Shown: positions 32,373-46,038, counted from the first letter of the stretch. The stretch: DNA of 64,000 nt from Macquaria australasica (GCA_005408345.1 SEMN01000702.1:62001-126000), one strand, 5' to 3'. Numbers and translations: made by a program. Notes: generated from the letters alone by a model not told the origin.

Positions 32373-35300
32373 ACACTGGTAATCAGTGCAGATCAGTTGT
32401 TGACTGCAACATCTTCAGTTCCAGCACGTTTCCCCACAGAGAAACTCTGTTTTAAATGTATAACTTGTCAGAATCATATTTAACAAGAGGTCATCTTACA
32501 TCCAGCTGCTACATTTGTTGCGATCAGTCAATTTTTATTCACATCTTCCCACACACACTTCATACTTTACTTCATTTCAGGTGATGAGTTACTAATTGCT
32601 TTTCTTTCTTGAGTGGGTGTGAAGATTCATTCATTTTCTGCCTGTGAAGTGTATACAGGTGACACTTGCTAATTTGAGAAGAAAACCAAATATAGAGCTT
32701 CATACACAGGACCATGCGCACACACACACACACCTACCCAACCCTCTGTCTGTGCTCCCAGCATGCTTATGTGCCCAGCTGATTGATCACACAATGAAGA
32801 AGGATCAAAGATTTGGGCCTTCTTCATACAACTGATCGCAGGGCACAAGATAAAGGAACATCAGTGTGTGTGTGTGGATACAGAAACTGTGTGTGATCAA
32901 AAATGTTTTGTTTTTTTCTTTTCTTGGGGTATGTAATCAACAACACAGTGGAAAAACAATGTGTGTTAGTGCATGTGTACATTTAGAAGAAAGAGAGACA
33001 AAGAGAAGCCATGTGCCAAGTGTTCTGGTGCCAGATGATCAGAAGAGAGGAGAGTAAAGGAGAGCGGATAAAAAGATAGGAAGGAAAAGGAGAAATGAAA
33101 ACAAGGGAAAGGAAGAGGGGACGATGCAGGACGATAGAGAGGAACCAGATGAATGAGGGAGATGAAGCCATACATACTGGGAAGAAACAAGAGTGAAGAA
33201 TTGAAATTAAGAAGAGTGGGAAATGAGTGTTTAGGGAAAGACAACAGGACACATAAAACTCATATGGTGCAATCAGGAACACATCAAGTACCTGCACGTA
33301 GGATATTAGATCAGTTTGTCAGTAATGTAGGCAGGTGAGACATGGGAATAACATTGCTCACCTGAGGACATAAGTCACAGAAAAAAAAAAGAAAAAGTGT
33401 ATTGTTGTAGTGGTATTTCTAAATTCTTTCCAGCAGTTAGTCAAGTTTCCATCAGAATGTAGTGCAAATCTCAAGTGAATTTCCAGAAATTCTGCAAAAG
33501 AAAATGCAAATGAATGCGCGTTTCCATCCACTTTTGTGAATATTAGGAATTGGTTCATGGAGATAAACAGCTGGTGGCGCTAATTCTCCAGGCAGGTGCC
33601 ATTAAACCACCACAGAAGGAGAGGACACAACAAGATGATGTCATTAAAAGAGCTCCACTCAAATTATAAATGATGGAAAACCATGTGGAAAACATGATGG
33701 AAATATGACTTGCCTGTTTGTTTCATGTGTTAATGTGAGGAAGATTACAGCCTCCTCATCACTCCACTCTTCAGTGGAAGCCTGAGTGATGTTTAAGTCA
33801 CACGCCTCATGTACGTCATCATTTATTCCACTACTGTCTGTTTTCATCGCATTTTCTTTTTATCAAAACACGAACCTGTCCACCTCAGCCAAGCATAAAA
33901 ACATTGTTGCGATATTTCAACTTTTTTTCCACTCAGGTGGAACAAATTAAAAAAGGTGCATAACAACAGGTGGATGGATACACAATTAGTGATATTGTCC
34001 ATTGCCTAGAAGTAAAGAAATGAAAAAGCCTAATGGAGGAAACCATCAAGTGCATTTCTATCCACCCGTGTGAAATTGGGATCAAATTTGCGTTAGATTT
34101 GGATATAAAATCTACCTATACAACACTTTTTTTCATAATATCCAATGATTTGTCCAGAAAAATCTGATAATTCGAAAGAGTCTTTTCATCATTTCAGTCT
34201 TCCAACAAAACGTAACCACAATTTTCTTTAATTCTAATAATGAGCTCTTTCTGAACTGAAAAGGAAGATCATCAGTATTTTAAATTTTTTAGGTGTAATT
34301 TTTCTGACAAATTTGGACCCATCAGTGTAATTTTGAAAAACCAGAAACCAGTCCATGGATGCACATTTATAAGTGACTGAAGGAAGAAAAGAAAAGAAGA
34401 GAAAAGAAAAGTTATGTAAGAGGGAAGGGGAGCGGATAGAAGTGCAGCGCTCCTCTCCAGAGATCCTCCTCCTTTCTTCCTTTTCCAGGCCCATTAGCTG
34501 CTGATCAGAGCTGAGGTCGTAATTAAAGATGACCAAGTGCTGCTGATGGGAAGTACACCTGAGCCCAGGAGAGAGCAGGAGGATGGAGGGATGTCTGGAA
34601 ATGAGTCACACAGACAGAAGAAGAAGCAGAGAGAGAATTCAAATGCTAAAAAGCCATATTACAATTTAAATAATGCTACACATCACAGTCAATCCTACTC
34701 AACAAGCACAAAAGTCGCACTTAATAATGAAGCCCCAGAGAGATGGAGGCCGAGTCTTCTGAATACCTTCAGAAAGAAACCAGATTTCTGAGAATGAGTA
34801 CAAGGTTAGCCTTGTTAGAGCCCACGAGGTTTTGTCGTTCATTTGACAGTATTTGAAAAGCCACTTCTATACCAAAAAGAAATAACATTTTGATGGAAAT
34901 GCTCCGGTAATGAGTTTGTCATTTCTTTTAGGAATGGGAGTGTAAATGAAATGCGACAACTTCATTGTACCTATTCATGAACGCAGATTTCACTGAAAGC
35001 AAAGTGATTTATTTCACATCATAGTATTATCACATTTGCAACTGATGATGCTATACTGAAGAGCTTTGTGCAGAAAAAGTAATTACCTTGATCAGTCAAC
35101 TTAAAGTGCATAGGAAGAAATGCAGCGATGGACCATGTTTTATCATCTTATGCTGTCAGTCTGTCTTCAAACATTTGTGAAGACAGGTGTTTTCTTGGCT
35201 TGTGCCTGGTTGATATTTTGGTGACTCGCTGTCGACCTAACTGTGCTGATGTGGGAGGAGAGGCGCAGTAGGAGATGTGTCAGCCAGGATCAAGTGGTGC

Positions 35301-35548
35301 AGTGCAGTTCAGGTGTCAAAGATGATCAGGAGTTATAACACCTGCCTCTGAAGACCTGTGCTATTTGCCTGGCTTTAGTTAGCGGAGGCATACCTAACTA
35401 AAACCTCTACAATATCAGATTTATGTGTCCGTAAAAGTAGAAGAGGGGGGTTCTGAGCAGTCAGGTTGACACAGGTCAAATTTAAGGAAGAGACATACAT
35501 ATAAGGCACTCTGATGCAAGAAGACGTTTTTTAAAAGCCTTTGTTTAA
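32373..35548. other. Unassigned DNA with purine-rich tracts
   Basis: Short CA tracts lie at 32718-32732. A strongly purine-biased stretch spans about 32982-33215, and smaller ones lie at 34378-34440 and 34560-34640. No gene, splice-supported exon or recognised element. Confidence 0.45.
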
Positions 35549-35780
35549 AGCTGCTATAATCAATATTTTTAGATACACATAGTCATTCGATCAACTGTAT
35601 AATGTGAACGGGGTCACTTGTAGTGATGAACCCACAGAGAATTGTCACCAACTCTGCAGTTGCACTACATGCCCAGCAACAAAACAGCAGACAACCAGCC
35701 ATATCAACTTTAATGTGATAAAGTTCTGGCAGACAGAATTGCACAGTGAAAGCGAGGCTTATATAGAAACTAATCTTGTT
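35549..35780 (+). repeat. Dispersed repeat D, copy 1
   Basis: The segment starting AAAGCTGCTATAATCAAT and continuing ATAATGTGAACGGGGTCAC and TTGTCACCAACTCTGC resembles 43380-43745. Its end (35728-35776) matches 37927-37975 almost exactly. Confidence 0.55.
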
Positions 35781-36766
35781 GGGTGTGTGTAGTTTCTAGG
35801 TTTCCTAGAAACCGTCTCCTAGAAGGAAAACATGTATTTTCTCACTGAGCATGTATTTTGCATTTGGAGAAAAGTGAAATAGAGTGACGTCATGCTGGAT
35901 TGTCAGTGAGCATGGTGCTGGCTATAAGTGGCAGAGGGATGAGATGAAGGCAGCTCAACACCTTCTCCTTTGCAAAGAAGCTCAATTTGTTTTAATGAGT
36001 TAGCACCAATCAATGGTGTTATGGATGGTGAAGATGGGAGCCATGGCTGCTCAGTGTGTGTGTGTGTGTGTGTGTGTAGGTCTGTGTGGGAGAAAGAACA
36101 AGAGAGAGAGAGGCAGAGGGAGCATGCTAATATTTCTGAATATGTGCACGTGTGACTGTCAGTAATTGCAGCTCAGCCGGAGAGCATGTGCAGTCGGAGT
36201 GAGGTAAAGTTGACCTTTCCAAGTGTGACAGTTAAAATGGCATCAGCAGCTGGCACGACAACGAGCAAGGGGGGGATGTCGATGCCGTTGGCTGGCCTGG
36301 AGGCTCCTCTTACTGTTGATGACTTTTGGTCTTCGATGAACATCACGTGACAAGCTGCACCGCTTCTCTTTTTTTTTTTAACTACCTCTGAACTGCATTA
36401 AGAAATATCATAAATTCAGAATAAACATACCCCTACACTGTGGGGTTGGACTAATATATTTGTTTGCTTATATCTTGAGCCGAGTTTTCAATAAAGCTTC
36501 TCATATCACCCAGTCAGTTTCATCCTCTCTGATATGATGCCAGTTCCCCCCAGGCCTACATTCAAAAGAGTCTGTTAAACACGCTATGAGGTTAGATTTT
36601 AACCCTGTCTCCTAAAAATTACTTTCATACACTACTAATTAAACATTTCACATCAAGCTCCTAAAGTTTGCGGATGAAACCGCCCTGATCTGCAGTTGAA
36701 ACCTACACCACTAACATACATTTTCATTTTTAACTATTTTTATACACACAATAATGCCTGAATAAT
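35781..36766. other. Unassigned DNA with a TG microsatellite
   Basis: A TG tract lies at 36055-36077, followed by a GA-rich run. A T run lies at 36370-36380. No gene. Confidence 0.45.
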
Positions 36767-37035
36767 CATCCATCCATCCATCCATCCATCCATCGCTGAC
36801 ATTGAGCGAGAGGCGGGGTATACCAAGGACAGGTTGCCAGTTCATCACAGGGCTCAAACATAAAGACAGACAACCATTCACACTCGCATTCACACCTGCG
36901 GGCAATTTAGAGTTAAAAAAAAAAAGTAACCTGCACGCTTTTGGACTGTGGGAGAAAATCGGAGTACCCAGAGAGAACCCATGCAGGCACAGAGAGAACA
37001 TGCAAACTCCACACAGAAAGGCCCCAGCCAGTCAG
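36767..37035 (-). mobile_element. Fish dispersed retroelement 3' region with CATC tail
   Basis: On the minus strand it carries GGAGTTTGCATGTTCTCTC, CACAGTCCAAAAGCGTGCA and a GTCCTTGGTATACCCCGCC segment before a GATG tetranucleotide tail (36794-36767). This sequence is very common in fish genomes; the order of tail and body suggests a retroposed 3' end, but I cannot name the family. Confidence 0.6.
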
Positions 37036-37926
37036 CACGTTCTGAATAATGCAGCATGTATAAAAATAATTGGCAGCAGACATATTAGGTGAATGGTTCC
37101 ATTCTCAGCAGATGCATGAACAGACTACCGATGTGTGAATTTGCGTGTGCACATTTTTTTATATGAATGCAGATAGGCAAACCTTGCCTCTCCTACAGTA
37201 TCTTTTGAGTGTGGAATATTAGACTTTTGACATGTGCTGGTTGTTTCAGTCATATTATGAAAGGGTGTCATGTACTTGTCATTTCCTGGTCTTCGCTGTC
37301 TAATTCTCATTTGCATTTTACATTCAGGAGCAGCCAAAGAGTGCACAGACGAAGCTTCAGTTCTTGGATCAACAGCATTATAAGCAATCAGATCAGGTGT
37401 GCAAAGGGCCTTATTCCCCTTACAATACAGTTTTCCCATAGGATGTTCTCCTTTAAATCTACTTTTTTGATTTAGTAAATTGTATATAGGGTCACTTCAA
37501 TATACTATCAATTTATTCTACTTGCTGACTATTGACCCTATGTGGCCCACCCATTCTTTCTTTTGTTCCATTTCTTATTTTGTCTCTATCGCCAGCTACC
37601 GTAAACACAAGTCACACACATTTATGCTCTCTCAGTCGAGTGAACGCCCGTCCGAGGTTAACTCTTGTTTTACGTCGGTTTTTATCACTCTCCCTCTTCT
37701 TTGCCTCCTCCATCAACAGTGATCTTTTTCTTTTGCTGGGTAGAGTTTCCACAGTTACTCCCGTTGTTCCACTGTCCACCATTTCCACTATCTGCAGCTA
37801 CCGACAGCTACTACAGCTACTGGGGGAAACAAAAGCGCTATCCTCTTCCTGTTTTGGTTGCAATGGTTGACGCACTTCCTTTGTGCCGTAAACTGAGCCT
37901 TCATTTTCCCAGGAGATCGTACCTGG
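37036..37926. other. Unassigned DNA
   Basis: Several open frames overlap at 37480-37950 but none has a recognisable domain, and their overlap in two frames argues against coding. Confidence 0.4.
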
Positions 37927-37976
37927 TGGCAGACAGAATTGCACAGTGAAAGCGAGGCTTATATAGAAACCAATCT
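37927..37976 (+). repeat. Short duplicate of 35728-35776
   Basis: GGCAGACAGAATTGCACAGT and the following 28 bases match the earlier copy with a single difference. It is the end of dispersed repeat D. Confidence 0.7.
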
Positions 37977-40008
37977 AAATGCTGATGGTGTCATTATTCT
38001 ATAGCCATTACATTTTGCAATCAACATTTACTTCATAATGATAAGTTAAAACAAAACACTTGTCTATTGTCACTTTAAAGAGACAATCTTTGGTGCAAAG
38101 TTACCTACAGAGTTAACTATCGTACAACTAGCCCAACTAGCTTACTTTGTGTTGCAGCAGCTTGATGCTTACAAAATGTCATTGATGTTTATGGGTACGA
38201 TGATTATTAAGGTTATTAAGTTATTCATTATTTGCAGTTGTTGCAAACCATCACTAATCAAGCTGCTTTTTACTTTTTTGGTCTGAAAGCTGATGTATAA
38301 ACATGAATAATTGTTTTTTCAGCCAACTATGTCATATATGATATTTTATTGATAATATAATGTTTAATACTCAATAATACACAATAATAAGCCCAAGTCA
38401 TGGAAACTGGACTGATCTGATTTAATGAATCTCATACAGATGTATGAGATGGTATGAAAACAAGCATTCCCTAAAGCAAGTGTGGAAAAGGTTTGGTTTG
38501 ATCATATAACTTTGTGATGACAGCTGTGGCTCTGGAGGTAGAGCGGGTCGTCCACTGATCACTATTTAAGCATGAAAATGTATTCTTGACCTTATGAAAT
38601 AGACCATATGAACTGATGAAACAATTAACCTTTTTCTGGGATTTTCAACTGCACCTCATGGTCTTCATCAGCAAATATAGATATTAGCTTTCGGTAGGCC
38701 ATATTTCTATATAATTGGTTGTTAAATTCTTTTTGAAATAAGCTGCCACAACTCTTCAACGTATAGTGACATTGCAACCATTTTGGATAACAGGTGCACA
38801 CATCTACTCCAAGCGATCCTACTGTTTGGGATATTTCAGCTTCAGCACACTTGATGATGGCCAGTGAAACTGGTCCAAAACTGGAATCCAAACAGCATAT
38901 CCATTCACATTATAAATCCCCTGGCTGATTCAGATTTAGGCATACCAAAGATGACTGCTTACCCAGCTCGATGATTCACCTCCTACTGCTGCTCATCCAC
39001 ATTACCCTTCTGTTCCCAAGGACCGATGCGAGCTTAGAGTGTCCATTATGGTGTCTTCTGGGACACAGCTCTGTCGAAGCCATGAACATTTGATGGGGAC
39101 ATTAGCGAAAGGCAACACGTCATTACATGACCATTTACACATAATCACCCACTTAAGAAGACCCCATAGGACACAACTGCATAGCATGGGCCATTTACAC
39201 ACCCAATATGTGTCTGTGAGGACGCTGATGTGTGTGTATGTGTGCGTGGGTGCATGTTTGCGCATATGCTCTGGCCTAATAGTCCATCTGACACATGCCT
39301 TATGGTGATGTTCAGAAATAACCATCAAAATGACCCATGTGCCTTCTCTTTCATGGCATCACACTCCAGCTCTGTTCTGTCTTTCTGTCGCCTGCCTGCC
39401 TGACTCATACACACACACACACATTCTCTCTCTCTCTCATATAGGGAATTAATGTCCCAGGTGGAGAGATTGAGAAGCTCTCTCTCTCATTTATGATTCC
39501 TCATCTCTCCCCCTCTCAGGTCCTTTGCCTATCACGCCTCTCCATATGCACGCGTACTATGTTTATCAGTGAAGGGAATGAGTGCAGTATGCTGCCTGAG
39601 ATGATACACTCTGTTCTTCACAATTCACAAAAAACACAAAAGTAACAGGGCAGCTTCCCTGTATGCATCTAATTTAAAAGATGTTTTGGTTGAGGCATCA
39701 TGTCAGTAATATTTGTCACAGTACTAGCTATTCAATGTATATTAAGATCAATATTTTAGCTAACAGATTATTTTAGCATATTTACATGGTAAATCTGACA
39801 CATGTCTCCTAAAAAACATGTTCATACAGTATACTACTAGTTCACTTTACCATATACATTTCACATATCATAATTGCCGCCTGGATTAATTCTCTATAAA
39901 TTGTGGTGTTCCTCCACCACAGAGAGAATCATATGGAGAGGGTCAGCAAGGATGGCTGGGCATAGACAACACAGGACTTTGACACCAGAGACTGGGTCTC
40001 CCATGTGC
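37977..40008. other. Unassigned DNA with a SINE A-box fragment
   Basis: 38519-38557 (GCTGTGGCTCTGGAGGTAGA...GTCCACTGATCA) matches the A-box half of the tRNA-derived SINE found in reverse at 45449-45520. A TC/CA patch lies at 39405-39440. No gene supported. Confidence 0.45.
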
Positions 40009-40250
40009 AGTGGTGGAAAGTAACTAAGTACATTTACTCAAATACTGTAAAGTACAATTTTGAGGGACTCGTACTTTACTTGAGTATTTCCATGTTATGC
40101 TACTTTATACTTATATTCTACAACATTTCAGAGGGAAATATTGTAATTGTAATTCCACAGCATTTATCTGACAGCTACACTTTGGACTACGTCTCAGGGA
40201 TGACCTCTACTAAATCATGTATTGGCATTGATAAAATGGTGAAAAATACT
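40009..40250. repeat. Dispersed fish repeat with fold-back AGTAC start
   Basis: Begins GTGGTGGAAAGTAACTAAGT, a very common fish repeat. Its first 80 bases can fold: TACTCAA...TAAAGTAC near 40040 pairs with GTACTTTA..TTGAGTA near 40071-40086. Superfamily unknown. Confidence 0.6.
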
Positions 40251-42629
40251 TTCTGATATAGAACACCAGTTTGTGTAGAGGACAGAAACAACAATTTTAA
40301 AATTGTGGTGTAATCAAACTCACACTTCTTTCTTCTCTTTCCTCACAGATATCTGATATTTGAAAGAGTTATGTAAAGAGGGCCCCCCACCCCCAGCCCC
40401 GCCCCTGTATGACACAATACAGAAGCACAATATGGTTGTTATGGACGTTTTCATGAGAGCTGTTTTTGTTTCTTGATGCTACTTGATGTCCCCCAGTTTG
40501 GCCAGGAGTGTTAACAGCATGAGAGTTATATTTAGCTGTTTGTCCATGTTCCTTGATTTTTCCCTGGTTAGTCCAGGAATGTTAACACCAAGACCATGTA
40601 AATGCAAGAAGGCTTTATTTTGTAGAATGCCTTTTCTGCCAAGGCTTTGACTAAAAATTAAAGGGTGTTTGTTGCTTTACAGTCATTTGCATTATTCTCC
40701 CTTCTGAAGCCTTGCCTATTGTGAACACTTTTAAGTCCACACTAAATCACATATGGCAAAACGTTTCTGCTGCACTGCTCTCTTGAGGTTGAAATGTTCA
40801 AGCATGTTGCTGCTCTAAAGGACTTATCAATCATTCATACACCCAAATGACCTCATTTGTGTTCATAATAAACAAGTAAATGGTGTTGTCAAATTGCTAG
40901 ACAAACATAGTTTTAATTGCATTCAGCATTTCACACCAACATCCGAACATGTTGACTTATACCCTTTTATTATTTTGTATTTGGGAGAGGAAGTCAAAAT
41001 TGAACCGTTTAATCTCATTTGTAAAGAATGTTCTGTTCTCTAGCTTGTTGTTGGAGGTAAAACATTTGACAATGGGGTCCTTAATAACCGGCCCTCCTAC
41101 ACACACCACATTTGGATCTAGCTCGGTAAATTCCGGTTATGAGATGTAATCTTATCCAAACTGTTTAATCTTGCTCTGTTAAAACTGCATAAAGTGTGTC
41201 TGTTCTTTCATCCTTCAACATCGATGTCTCTCAAACAAGTTTGGTCAAAGAGAGAAAAAGGAACTCAATGTGCTCCTGCACACACTGTAGCATGGGAAGA
41301 AAGAACAAATGTAGAAAACTATCATTTTTATGCAGTCCATTAAAAACATGTCAATCAAATCAGATGGATAACCTCGTGACATGCACAGGGATGCTTGGCA
41401 GTGTGTGTGTGTGTGTGTGTGTACTTTGCTTGGAAATGAAGTTGTCAGCTGTCAACAAGATTAAAAAGACCTCTGTAATATTGTGGCAGAGGGCCATAGG
41501 GTTCTGAATGTGTGTATGTGTGCATGTTATGAGACAGCAGGAGATATTCAGGGTGATGGTGGGTGATGCCCCTGTAAAGTTTCTGTGGATATGCTTTGCT
41601 GTTATTGGTGTTGGCTGCAGAGTGACCCTGCTTTATTATTACCTGACTCCCAGGCTGTAAAACTCCTTCTCCCACTCTTCCTCGCTCGCTCTTTTTATCT
41701 GTTTCAGTTTCCTCCTGTCTCCATCTTTTCCTGTCCCTTTCTTTGTCTGCTTTTCTCTTGTGTATTTCTATCCAATTCCCAAGATGGCTCCTGTTAAAAC
41801 CATGAGATAGGCCCGAGTGCTTCCTGAGGAGTGACGGTAAGAATGTTTGAGAAATGAGGTGATGGACAAAGGGAAGCTGCAGGGGTCCATTTCAACACGC
41901 CGGCCAGCTCTGCTATTTGGGCCGGGAGCTTTGCAGGAGGACAGGGGTAATACAGAGAATAGGCCAGGGGAAGGCAATAAACACTTTGTGAAATTGATGT
42001 GGAAGAAGGAAATTTAGGAAGCGCTGCAAGGGCAAACAGCATTGTATAATGTATTTGCTGACTTTCCCATGTATTGCTCGGCTTGCCAAGGATGATAAAA
42101 TAAAATGCTTTTGTGTTCCTTTCTGCTATTGATTTTTTTATTTTTGTCCATTTGGCCAAAGCTGCCCAGTTTGGTATGTGCAGTAACAGCTGTTTGTTAG
42201 AGATAAGTTCTTCTGTTTGATGAGGCACATGAGTGTTTTGCAGGAAAATGAGATGTAGCTCTTTGAAGAATGCTGGTAAATATGGTCCCTGTTCCTGTTT
42301 CTCTAATTACAGACCAGGTACAGAGCAGTGTCAGTCAGAGAGGCAGATTGTTCAGGGGTTATACCTCTCAATGACAAGCTCTTTTCTATCTCCCAGCCTT
42401 TTTCTATCTCTCTCTGAAGCCTGATCCCATGATATTTCAGAAAATGACAGCACTGTCATAGCGTGGTGATTGATTGCTGATATACAATACTCACTCTGAA
42501 ATTATGTTTCACCAATTTCTTTAGTCAAGGATATTGTTATGATACACATATTCTTATGGTTACTTCCACAGGAACCACAGTTGCTGTTCCTGTATACATA
42601 AAAATGTCAAACTGTAAAGGAAATACCTA
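40251..42629. other. Unassigned DNA
   Basis: A GT tract lies at 41401-41422 and a C-rich patch at 40383-40405. No gene is supported; frames near 41700-42230 are chance openings. Confidence 0.45.
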
Positions 42630-43215
42630 AAGCTGCAGTAGGCAATTTTATTTCATTATAATTATAGTAGAAATAACAAATTTTGACCATTGCATGTCAC
42701 TAACATTTAATTGAAGGGTTCCTTCATAAAAATGTGTCTGTCACTTTGTATTTAACTTTTTTTTTAAACTGGATCTGGTCTGAATCAAACAACCAATCAG
42801 GATTAGTTAGCACCTAACTAGCCAATCACAGCGACTCTTTACAAACCGTTGGTGAAATTGACGTGAAGTGATCAGCTAGAGAGAAGACGTATAACTCTGT
42901 TGGAGTTGTTGGAAGTACAGAAAGACAGTCGTGCAGTGGTGTTACAGAGTGGAGCTTCTTCCCTGACAAATGATCGGTTTCTTACCTCTGAGTCAGACAG
43001 AACTAGCCGAGTTGAACAGATATTCGTTTGCTAATTAGTTACAACGGAACCTTGATGTTCCGCTTCAAGCCCAACAAAATGCGCGTGCATGTTTGGTGTG
43101 TCATTTGGTGGGAGGGGCTTAGCAGAATGATACGAGGCATCAGAGAGAGAGGCGTAAGGTTTTGCATTGTGTATGTTCAAATTGCCTCTTTCAGCTTTAT
43201 AGCTACTTAAAGTTG
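42630..43215 (+). repeat. Probable dispersed fish repeat
   Basis: Starts AAAGCTGCAGTAGGCAATTT and continues through CAATCAGGATTAG...CCAATCACAG to GGTGGGAGGGGCTTAGC; these blocks are familiar from fish repeats. No second copy in the window confirms it. Confidence 0.4.
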
Positions 43216-43379
43216 ATTTAATTCATTGTTGCATTCTGAATTTATGAACAGGATGAAGCGGTCCTCTTTGGTTTGTGCTTTCATTTGTTCTTTTACAACT
43301 GTCATGGCAGCCCAGTTGAGAAGCAGGCTGCATTAAAGCTTGAGTGAGTGTCAATAGCATCCGTATACCTTCACACAGT

Positions 43380-43745
43380 ATGTTTCAGGCTTTATTCTAA
43401 CTAAACAGTATTTTGATATCAACACTGGATCAAATGACTATGTGTAATGTGAAAGGGTTCGCTCATAGTGACAACCCACAACATTATCACCAACTCTGCT
43501 GGTGCCCGCAGCATTGTAGCCTCTTTCAGCTTATTGTTTTGGTTTTATGGTCCACAACTTTACTGTTTTAGTTCAGTCTCAACACTCTCACCTGGTTTCC
43601 AGCAGCAGCAGGCAGCTGTTTGCAGTGAAAAAGCTCTGATAAAGCCACTGTTCACTACCTGCTCAGCAGCAAACAGCAGACAGACACAGTTAGAGACTAG
43701 CTGGTGAACATAGTGGAGCACTTAGCAGCTAAAAAGACAGAGTTG
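43380..43745 (+). repeat. Dispersed repeat D, copy 2
   Basis: Shares TGTGTAATGTGAAAGGGTTC and TTATCACCAACTCTGC blocks with 35549-35700 and continues with a CAGCAGCAGGCAGCTGTTTG and AGCAGCAAACAGCAGACA segment. No coding content. Confidence 0.5.
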
Positions 43746-45448
43746 GTGGAGACTTTATGTTTTGCATAGGCCTAGTTAATATTGAGTTAGAAGAAATTGT
43801 CTATTTGTATTTGTCTAAGTGTTTATTTGTAGTTAATTTAATGATTGTGTTTTGTCTACCCCTCATGTCTGTTAAATGGTGTGTCCAGCTGTATGTCCCC
43901 CTCATGTGTAATTAGTTAGGTCAGTTTTGTCTTTGCTTGGGTCAGTTAAGTCACTCAGTTCTGCTGCAGTTCAGTTTGCTGTATTTTGAGTTCAGTTCTG
44001 TTTCATTGACCTCTTTTAGGGCCCACTTAAGTTAATCTTGCTTTGAATTTTTCTCATCTTCTGTGTAAAAATCCAAAACCTCGGTCCTCTGTCTTTGCTG
44101 AATGAAATGAAAATATGAAACTAAAAAACTGTGACTTACAAAACTTTTTTAAAAAGTGAGGACAGTCATCGGACGCACATATGATCAAATGCTGCAAACT
44201 GATTCATTTATTTGATTGCAGTGATGTTACAATGTGACACTGATCAATCCTGCTGACAGGAAACAGGAAAACACCCACTAATGAAATGGTTATATGTACA
44301 TGCAAAGGAAACAGCGTTGTGATGTGGTCATGGCATGACTTAAGTAGAGCTATACATATATTTTATTCTCAATAGGTAATATGTGAGTTTCCGTTCCTTT
44401 CAGAACATGGTTTCACACTGCAGTAATGGAGTGTATGGTGTCTAGTGGTGTGTGTAACTTATTACTTTGCATTGCCTCACACACAATATCTCAATCAGAT
44501 TTAGCAGCAGCAGAACAAGGTGTCATACCAGAAAAACATGCACAATTTACATATTGCAACATCTTCAGCAATAAGACCACACGTGGAGCTGGTGGGTGGG
44601 CAGGAGGGTTTTCAAAATGTGTCATTTTGATAGACTTTTTACATTAACAAAGGACAGAAAGCCAAGTGAGCTCAGGTTGTTTTGAAATATGAACTGTTGC
44701 CAGTTAACAAGAAGTTATTGTACTGTATGTGCGTGTGTGCAGCAGTTAATTATAAATACCTTTCAGTTGTCATGGCATCATAAAAATCGAGTCTGGAGTG
44801 TAATTCCTTTCATTACGATCTCATCTGAGCTTAGTATCTGGCCTCACTTAACCTTACTATAGGGTCATGACAATTAGATCATACACAGTCTCAATAAATG
44901 CATTAAAGTCAGGAGGCAAAATACTGCTGGACTTGAACTGATTTTTTATCACTGCTTTACTAATTGCTTTGCAGGAGCAAAGTACTGTTAGATTTTCATT
45001 TTTTCACTTACAGTGTCAGAATGAAATAAGTGCACAAGAGGCCACTTTTGGAAAAAAAATAAGGTAATTATTGCGATTTGTCTTCTTAATGCAGGATCTT
45101 TAGGGGAAACAGTTTTATTGTCAGCACTGCAGCACTTTTTTCTTGATGGTAATTAAAGTGACTGTAAAACAGAGTACAGTGGCTTGGAGAGCTGCATGAC
45201 TTCTAATCTGTGGAGGTTTGGTGTCCTTGGAGATACAAACATGAAATGCTAATTAGCTCAAACATGGAAGTCTATGTCGATAATTAGGCCAATTAGTGAA
45301 CCAGTGAATTGACAAAGAACTGTGGTGACACTGGCTGGTCTGCTGCCTGTACACCCCATCATGGACCTGCATTTATATTCAGCACAGAAAATACTTTCAA
45401 GCATTATTTCATGAGCAGCTTTCAGTTTCTTTGACATGTGGACAGAAA
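43746..45448. other. Unassigned, repeat-poor DNA
   Basis: No element recognised. 44740-45320 is rich in TAATTA/AATTAG motifs and free of obvious repeats. No coding frame supported. Confidence 0.4.
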
Positions 45449-45520
45449 GAGCCAGGGATCAAACCACCAACTCAGAGATTAGTGGACAACACGCTCTACC
45501 TCCTCAGCCACAACCACCAC
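45449..45520 (-). repeat. tRNA-derived SINE head
   Basis: On the minus strand there is an A-box-like GTGGCTGAGGAGGTAGAGC and a B-box-like GGTTTGATCCC about 35 bp apart, i.e. an internal RNA polymerase III promoter layout. The rest of the SINE body was not delimited. Confidence 0.55.
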
Positions 45521-45567
45521 AATAATGATATTAATAAATAATAAAAATGTTCTTATTGTCAACACAT

Positions 45568-46038
45568 CCTATGAAAAGACCCAAACCAACAATGTGTTAA
45601 TCTGTCTTTCATTACTTTCTGACTTCCCTACTCTGTCTGTGGCTCTCAGCTCCAGGCTCATTGGTTCCTACTGAAGATGTAAATCTTTAAAAACAGCTCA
45701 CAAATATATAGTTTCATTTCATTTATAGTTGCATTTGTTGGGGACTATTTTCACCGGTGGATTAATACACATTTGGTGCTATTTCTGGCTGCAGGACAGT
45801 GTCTGTGGGATTCAAAATAAACTGTTGCACTGTGGCATGTTCCTTCATTACCATGAACACACAGTGTGACTCATTGATGTGTTTTTAACAGTTTTTGGAC
45901 AACTATGGAGCTCTATGACACAGAGGAAGAAGATATATCAGGCTTTGAATTTACACACACAATACTTGTTAGCAGGATACATTTCATTTTCACAGGATTT
46001 ATTGACAAAAATAAAAAATATAGAATATCACCAGACTT
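45568..46038 (+). repeat. Dispersed repeat C, copy 2
   Basis: Second copy of the repeat at 22265-22790, same orientation, with small indels. The frame at 45905-46087 lies in it and has no known domain. Confidence 0.7.

Noticed and set aside
37480..37949. Three overlapping frames that might be an exon
   Set aside because: They overlap in different frames with low-complexity Ser/Leu/Phe content from a pyrimidine-rich strand; no motif.
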